Assembly: GCA_041485845.1 (NCBI GenBank)
Contig: JBGPKH010000570.1
Span: 1-5,939 of the forward strand
DNA from: OMOG01 sp041485845
GTDB taxonomy: Bacteria > Acidobacteriota > Terriglobia > Bryobacterales > Bryobacteraceae
Direction of reading: 5' to 3'
Length of the DNA: 5,939 nt
Positions 5,168 to 5,939 of this stretch are shown piece after piece. Below the pieces are notes generated by a model that did not search any database, had not been told where the DNA came from, and saw only the letters and a list, made by a program, of their open reading frames with translations. Both the position numbers and the translations under genes were made by a program. Position 1 is the stretch's first letter; each line of letters begins with the position of its first letter.

Positions 5168-5878
5168 ATGCCCCAATACTTTACAGTTCAAAGTACTCTA
5201 CACGCAGGAATCATCATGGATGGGAACGGGCGCTGGGCTTTGGCACGGGGACTGCCGCGCATAGCCGGCCACCGCGCCGGAGTGGAGACCGTGGGCCGGG
5301 TGGTGGAAGCGGCGCCAGGACTGGGGGTGGGAATCCTGACGTTGTTTGCCTTCTCTTCGGACAACTGGCGGCGCCCTCCGGCCGAGGTGGACGCGCTGAT
5401 GGGACTCCTCGGGATCTACCTGAAGAAGGAGACCGCGCGGTGCGTCGAAAACGGCATCCGCGTGGAGGCGATCGGGCGGCGCGACCGCCTGGACCAGTCG
5501 CTGTGCTCTGCGATTGAGCGGGCCGAAGAGGTCAGCGCCGGCGGGACCAGGCTGTGGCTCCGGATTGCCGTGGATTATTCGGCGCGGGACGCGATTTTAG
5601 CGGCGGCTCGCGGAGTGACGGAGCTGTCTCTGGATGCTTTGGGGCGGGCGCTCGGGCCGCCCGTCGACCTGCTGATCCGCACGGGCGGAGAGCGCCGGCT
5701 GAGCGACTTTCTGCTCTGGGAATCGGCCTACGCGGAGTTGGTATTCTCGCGCACCATGTGGCCCGATTTTGGCGCCGGCGACCTGGCCGCCGCCGTCCAG
5801 GAGTTTCGCGGACGGGAGCGGCGGTTCGGGGCCGTGCCCCAGAAACCCATGCGCCTGCACCAGGCCTGGCTGGATTAA
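5168..5878 (+). CDS. cis-Prenyltransferase, UppS-like (isoprenyl transferase)
   Basis: The family condenses isopentenyl diphosphate units onto an allylic diphosphate in cis; UppS itself makes undecaprenyl diphosphate, the lipid carrier for cell-wall and O-antigen precursors. Nearly all key motifs are present: HAGIIMDGNGRWA (12-24) with the catalytic Asp at 18, GHRAG (34-38), FSSDNWRRP (62-70), DLLIRTGGERRLSDF (167-181) with the substrate-binding Arg and Ser, AYAEL (187-191) and MWPDF (197-201). At 236 residues it is slightly shorter than E. coli UppS (253). The usual NYGGR is DYSAR (136-140), which suggests a paralogue rather than the housekeeping enzyme, and no cdsA, frr or dxr neighbours are seen. 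ATG 5168 is the only usable start, since a stop lies upstream in frame and the next ATG (5216) cuts the catalytic motif. The product chain length is unknown. Confidence 0.93.
   Translation: MPQYFTVQSTLHAGIIMDGNGRWALARGLPRIAGHRAGVETVGRVVEAAPGLGVGILTLFAFSSDNWRRPPAEVDALMGLLGIYLKKETARCVENGIRVEAIGRRDRLDQSLCSAIERAEEVSAGGTRLWLRIAVDYSARDAILAAARGVTELSLDALGRALGPPVDLLIRTGGERRLSDFLLWESAYAELVFSRTMWPDFGAGDLAAAVQEFRGRERRFGAVPQKPMRLHQAWLD
5177..5195. repeat. A/T-rich inverted repeat just inside the uppS-like gene
   Basis: TACTTT (5177-5182) is perfectly complementary to AAAGTA (5190-5195) across a seven-base loop. It lies within the first ten codons of the gene, in a stretch noticeably richer in A and T than its surroundings. 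It could be a weak mRNA hairpin near the start codon or a protein-binding site; chance is also possible. Confidence 0.3.
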
Positions 5879-5883
5879 AAGCG

Positions 5884-5939
5884 GTGAGGGCTTCACGGCG
5901 CCGGGCGCACGCGGCACTGAGTCCTGAAGACGCTGGCAC
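5884..5939 (+). CDS. Possible start of a further gene, truncated by the window end
   Basis: A GTG six bases after the uppS-like stop opens a frame that stays open to the window end (VRASRRRAHAALSPEDAG, where the first residue would be Met). The basic start is compatible with a real protein, but there is no good ribosome site and only 18 full codons are visible, so this is a weak call. No family can be named. Confidence 0.2.
   Translation, partial: MRASRRRAHAALSPEDAG

Noticed and set aside
1..5939. CRISPR array, tRNA, rRNA, insertion sequence or attachment site
   Set aside because: I saw no regularly spaced direct repeats, no tRNA-like cloverleaf, no transposase motif and no terminal inverted repeats with target duplications.

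Overview
The window comes from a high-GC bacterium. The T6SS gene style, the 'MKRRQFVTA'-type Tat-exported NIPSNAP protein and the paired small membrane protein with its winged-helix regulator are most like what I know from Acidobacteriota of the Solibacter/Bryobacter type. That placement is inference from gene content, since no rRNA or marker gene is present. All supported genes lie on the + strand.

Region 1 (1-3342) is part of a type VI secretion system (T6SS) cluster. It holds the C-terminal end of the sheath-recycling ATPase ClpV/TssH, a 137-base gap filled by a nested inverted-repeat structure, a full-length VgrG spike protein without an effector extension, a 191-residue DUF6931-like protein one base behind vgrG, a possible 21-codon micro-ORF, and a stand-alone PAAR tip protein. 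Together these make the distal secretion module: spike, probable accessory factor, tip, and the motor that recycles the sheath.

Region 2 (3339-4112) is a Tat-signal NIPSNAP-family protein. Its ATG overlaps the PAAR stop codon (ATGA), so it is probably translated with the T6SS genes although its family has no established T6SS role.

Region 3 (4113-5154) appears to be a separate transcription unit. A sigma70-like promoter lies directly against a start codon (probably a leaderless message), followed by a predicted six-helix membrane protein and an overlapping winged-helix regulator of the HTH_34 type.

Region 4 (5144-5939) holds a cis-prenyltransferase (UppS-like) gene. A terminator-like hairpin and a run of seven T lie between the regulator and this gene and abut its ATG. 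No independent promoter for it is evident, so it probably depends on read-through from the regulator gene. The last 61 bases may hold the first codons of another gene.

The strongest points for a second look are the terminator-like hairpin merged with the uppS-like start region, the micro-ORF between the DUF6931-like gene and paar, the PAAR-coupled NIPSNAP protein, and the nested palindrome ahead of vgrG.
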